From: Apricaphanius iberus
Lineage: Eukaryota; Chordata; Actinopteri; Cyprinodontiformes; Aphaniidae
Reading direction: 5' to 3'
DNA: 64,000 nucleotides
Assembly (NCBI GenBank): GCA_028564705.1
Contig: JAPXFQ010002693.1
Span: 1 to 64,000 of the forward strand
Below are positions 60,971 through 64,000 of this stretch, in pieces. A model generated the notes under the pieces. That model did no database searches. It worked only from the letters and a program-made list of their open reading frames with translations, and was not told where the DNA came from. Both the position numbers and the translations under genes were made by a program. How positions within the stretch are numbered: the stretch's first letter is position 1; every line of letters starts with the position of its first letter.

Positions 60971-61666
60971 CAGTGATCCGAGACAAATGGAGTGCAGCAT
61001 TAATTCAGCGCTGTTTACCAGTTCACACAAATTTGCATATCACTCCTCTTCTCCCTCATGTCACGGCATGGACATTCCACTATCAACGTCGAGACGGCTT
61101 GTCATGGCTTTTATCAGTCTGTGCTCCGTATCGCTGCATTGTAGCATGTACAATTACTCGCTTATATACAAATATCTTATCTGAATTCACTTTTTACAAG
61201 TTGTCCAGAGTTTAACTTTTTTTACCCCTCATTCACACATGCCCTTTATATATCCTTTATTGTCACAATAATTTTTGGTGTAGGGTAAGTACAAGTTAAT
61301 TGATGTTTATATTTGATTATAAATTATATGATTATAATAATATGATCGATTATAAATGCAGAATTCAGAAGCACCTGCGGGTCATACATTTTACATTGAT
61401 TTGAGAGGTGGTGGGGCCCTGCACAGCATGAAAATGACTTTTTTACACCAAATCAGTGTCTAACTGCAATTTTAGATTTGAACAGGAAGTTTATGTGTAC
61501 ATAAATGCTGTACAAATTTTAGTGCTGTATAGAAAACTGACATCTAAGAGCCCCCCCCCGCCTCGGGTCCTGGGTACCTTTACCCTAGTCCGACGCCCCA
61601 GCTCTCAGCCACTCAAAAATCTGGAAAAATGAATCATTCATTCACTCATCCAACCACTGACAGACA
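60971..61666. other. Intergenic sequence, nothing recognised
   Basis: No gene or repeat end supported. Confidence 0.6.
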
Positions 61667-62284
61667 ATTAGGGTGTTTTTACATGGGACTAGAGTCTGTA
61701 TTCGGGGACCGTATTTGGTCAAAATCCACTTATTTCATACCATGTGAACACAGCCTGGACCATGCCAGGCTACAGCCCACGAGCCCTACCTTGGAGGTCG
61801 TGTGGGAGTCCAGGAATGAGTGGATAAGGATCATGTGAACACAAGCCGCACTCTGGCCAAATCTAAGACAACGCGCTCCACAAGGAAATGATAACACTGC
61901 TGACCGAAGTTACAGAATCTCCACGCAACCATTACGAGATCAAAACAACAGTGTTCAAGCATCCCACAGCAACACACCAGGTTACAAAGAGGCGGGTTTA
62001 CTACAAGGTTCACCCTGTAGATGTTTTCAGGTAGCGGTTGACCAGTAGACCAATGTGTTGAAATTCTAGGCTGTTGCTCCTTTTATGATGTCGGTACTTC
62101 TCACTCCCTTTTTTGTTGGATAACAACAGAATAATTTGTATACTGTCACCTGCTGTTTTAATGTAGTCCGTCATGTAAAACACTGGATTCCAGCAAGGGG
62201 TGAGACCGTTCCATGTGAACAGAAAAAAATGACATTTTTCTCTGGCTGTTTTCTGGCACGGCCACACATGTGAAAACGCCCTTA
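61667..62284. mobile_element. MITE of unassigned superfamily
   Basis: AATTAGGGTGTTTTTACATG at the left and CACATGTGAAAACGCCCTTA at the right are imperfect inverted ends. There is no coding potential. The word CATGTGAACA recurs inside (61741, 61834, 62213), typical of such elements. The ends suggest a TA- or TTA-type target. Confidence 0.65.
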
Positions 62285-62658
62285 GGGCAATTTTAGTTGT
62301 TTCACTTATGGATCACGTTTTTACTCAGTACTCCCCAAACAAACCATATTGAACTAGACAATTAGGAGCCCTCTCATGGACAGCTTGTTTAAAATCTTGT
62401 CTTTACAAAAAGTCAATATAAGGTTTTCAGCAGGGCTACAATTATATTCTTAAATAAACCTTAGCAAAATAAAATGACTGAATTTAATTTTAACAGATGA
62501 AAACTCTAAAATGTGACCAGCTCATATTTGCTCCACTAGAAGAACATATCTGCTTTTATTTTGGTGCTACATTCCAAGAACCACCCAGGGCCCCTTTTAG
62601 CCCCTCTTTATTCCCCCTGCTCAGCAGCACTGAACGTTTAGGATTAATCACTTATTAA

Positions 62659-63124
62659 TAGGGGTGACACGATTCACCAAATCATCGATTAGATTTTCTA
62701 ATTGAGAGTAGAAGGAGCGGCTTTTGTTCTGCTCCAGCTGCTTCATCTGTCCTAGCTGTGGTCAAGCCGTAGCTTAGCCAAAAGCTACTTGCTAGCGTCA
62801 GCTAAAATGCTCTGTAAACCTGTCACGGGGGACATATCAATCACAGGGGATGTTATACAGGCAGTTAATATGTTACCAGGTGTTGTTGTGAGTTGTAGAA
62901 CTAGTGAGAATTACTTGTTAGGGAAAATGCAATGTGTGGTTCCTTGTGATTAGGAAATCTGAGTAAATAGACGGTCATCTTCTAACTGTTGCTACGGAGT
63001 CCCGAGTGGCACGCACAGTAAACATAGGAAGAGGTGATCGCGATCCTCTTTTGGATTTCAATCTGTAAGGTCGTAACATATTTTCAAACGATTTTGATCC
63101 AAAATCGTGATCGTGACACCCCTA
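62659..63124. mobile_element. hAT-type MITE with perfect 8-bp target duplication
   Basis: The element runs from TAGGGGTGACACGATT to ATCGTGACACCCCTA. CTTATTAA is found exactly at 62651-62658 and 63125-63132. There is no transposase. Interior GATTTTGATCC-like words near the right end and GATTAGATTTTC near the left are typical of this MITE group. Confidence 0.9.
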
Positions 63125-63132
63125 CTTATTAA

Positions 63133-64000
63133 TCATTCGAAAAACTTGTTGGAGTCACTGTGTCAGGAGAGAGTGAGAGTGATTTTCTTCTTAGTTTGGT
63201 CTCAGCGCAGCATTGAGTATGTTTGTTTTGACGCAGTAACTTGGTTTCTGCTAGAACAAAAGCACGACCAGCCTTGATCTGCTGCTGAAGTTACCGTTGC
63301 ACAGCCAAAATAAAAAGAAACTAGACTCGAGAAGGGTTGAAACAGTTTTTACTCCTCAAACGATTTAAAAAGTAGTTGAAACTACAGCTTCTGTCAGTCA
63401 CATAAAAACTGTTCTGAAAAATTGCGGCTTGCTGCTGCACTGTGTCACTTTTACAACTGATTGTTTTCCTCATACACATATGAATCACGAAGGTGACCTT
63501 TTTTGGATTCAAAACAGCGAATTTCGCCAACACGTGAAGGATTTTCAAGTCTGGAATGAAGAAACTGTAACATGTATTTAAAATGTACTATTTTTTATTC
63601 TCACATAAGAAGTATGCAATTATTATCCTGCCATGATTAAAAACTGAAAAGAAAGTTCTGAAAGGTTGAAACTAAGTGTTCGAAAACTCAAAATCATACA
63701 AAAAAAAGTTTTGCAAGATCGAAAAATAAGATTTGAAAGCTTGCAAAATGTAAAAAAATAAAAATATCTCTGCAAAGTTGATGTTGTTTTTGAGATTTCC
63801 TTTTTCAGAACTGCAAAAAAAATTACAATGTTGCACAAACAATTTTTTCAGAGTTGCAACTTTGTCAGTGTTCTCCCACTATATTAGTTTGTTTTCCAGG
63901 TTTGAAACCTTGTAAATGGTGATCTGAAAACTGTTGTGCGAATGTGTGAAAAAAAGTTGTGAAACTCCGAAAACAGAGGTTTTCAGGATTGCAAAGTGGT
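63133..64000. other. Intergenic sequence; degenerate repeat toward the right edge
   Basis: From about 63640 the sequence is built of loosely related words (GAAAGTTCTGAAAGGTTGAA, GTTTTGCAAGATCGAAAAAT, GAGTTGCAACTTTG), suggesting a decayed short tandem repeat that continues past the edge. No gene seen. Confidence 0.5.

Overview
The window is nuclear DNA of a teleost fish, probably a percomorph. The evidence is the repeat content (Rex3/RTE, L2-like, Penelope-like, Tc1/mariner, hAT and PIF-Harbinger elements, tRNA-type SINEs), the AT-rich intergenic sequence, and split genes with GT-AG introns. It looks like an immune-receptor neighbourhood: three immunoglobulin-superfamily genes can be assembled by hand, all on the minus strand, and almost everything between and inside them is mobile DNA.

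Genes. (1) Positions 94-6719: an Fc-receptor-like inhibitory receptor with a two-exon leader, two Ig domains, a transmembrane exon and a cytoplasmic exon carrying an ITIM; it continues off the left edge. (2) Gene A (16346-21456) and (3) gene B (43563-57762): intact tandem paralogs of 215 and 213 residues, each with a leader, one V-set Ig domain, a transmembrane helix and a short tail, in three exons with identical phases. Both keep an interferon-response-like motif (GAAAGTGAAAC) 198 bp upstream of the start codon. An extra leader-like exon lies inside intron 1 of gene A.

Mobile DNA, left to right. A Tc1 element with 214-bp inverted repeats (1931-3504) sits in intron 2 of the Fc-receptor-like gene. 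A LINE endonuclease relic (7189-7900) is followed by a 2.77-kb very GC-rich retroposon-like block with a 3'-terminal hairpin (7970-10734) and by an L2-type LINE 3' end holding a solo LTR (10735-11850). A Rex3 scrap lies at 15104-15690 and a hAT-type relic with a nested 1.36-kb insertion at 19424-21180. An endogenous retrovirus (22117-29196) has both LTRs, a gag broken by a retroposon, and an open pol frame that has lost the reverse-transcriptase active site and most of integrase; an unusual ~210-bp duplication abuts its two LTRs. Next come a LINE reverse-transcriptase scrap, a perfect palindrome and a broken Tc1 (29401-30570), a hAT MITE (32414-33003), and a THAP-domain element of about 4.3 kb with inverted ends (33312-37634) that itself holds nested insertions. 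PIF-Harbinger scraps and a SINE/hAT nest follow (38165-39850). Intron 1 of gene B holds a nearly full-length Rex3 with an 11-bp target duplication (47957-51418), a Penelope-like relic with reverse-transcriptase and GIY-YIG parts (53208-54120) and an L2 3' end (55570-55925). To the right are a second, inverted copy of the 33.9-35.2 kb repeat and two MITEs.

The gene duplication that made A and B explains the paired similarity blocks (16.2-17.2 with 43.5-44.4 kb, and 21.2-22.05 with 57.5-58.3 kb). The large size difference of intron 1 (4.3 kb against 13.4 kb) comes from different transposon loads. No rRNA gene, convincing tRNA gene or CRISPR array was seen. All exon calls are from the sequence alone, without transcript support.
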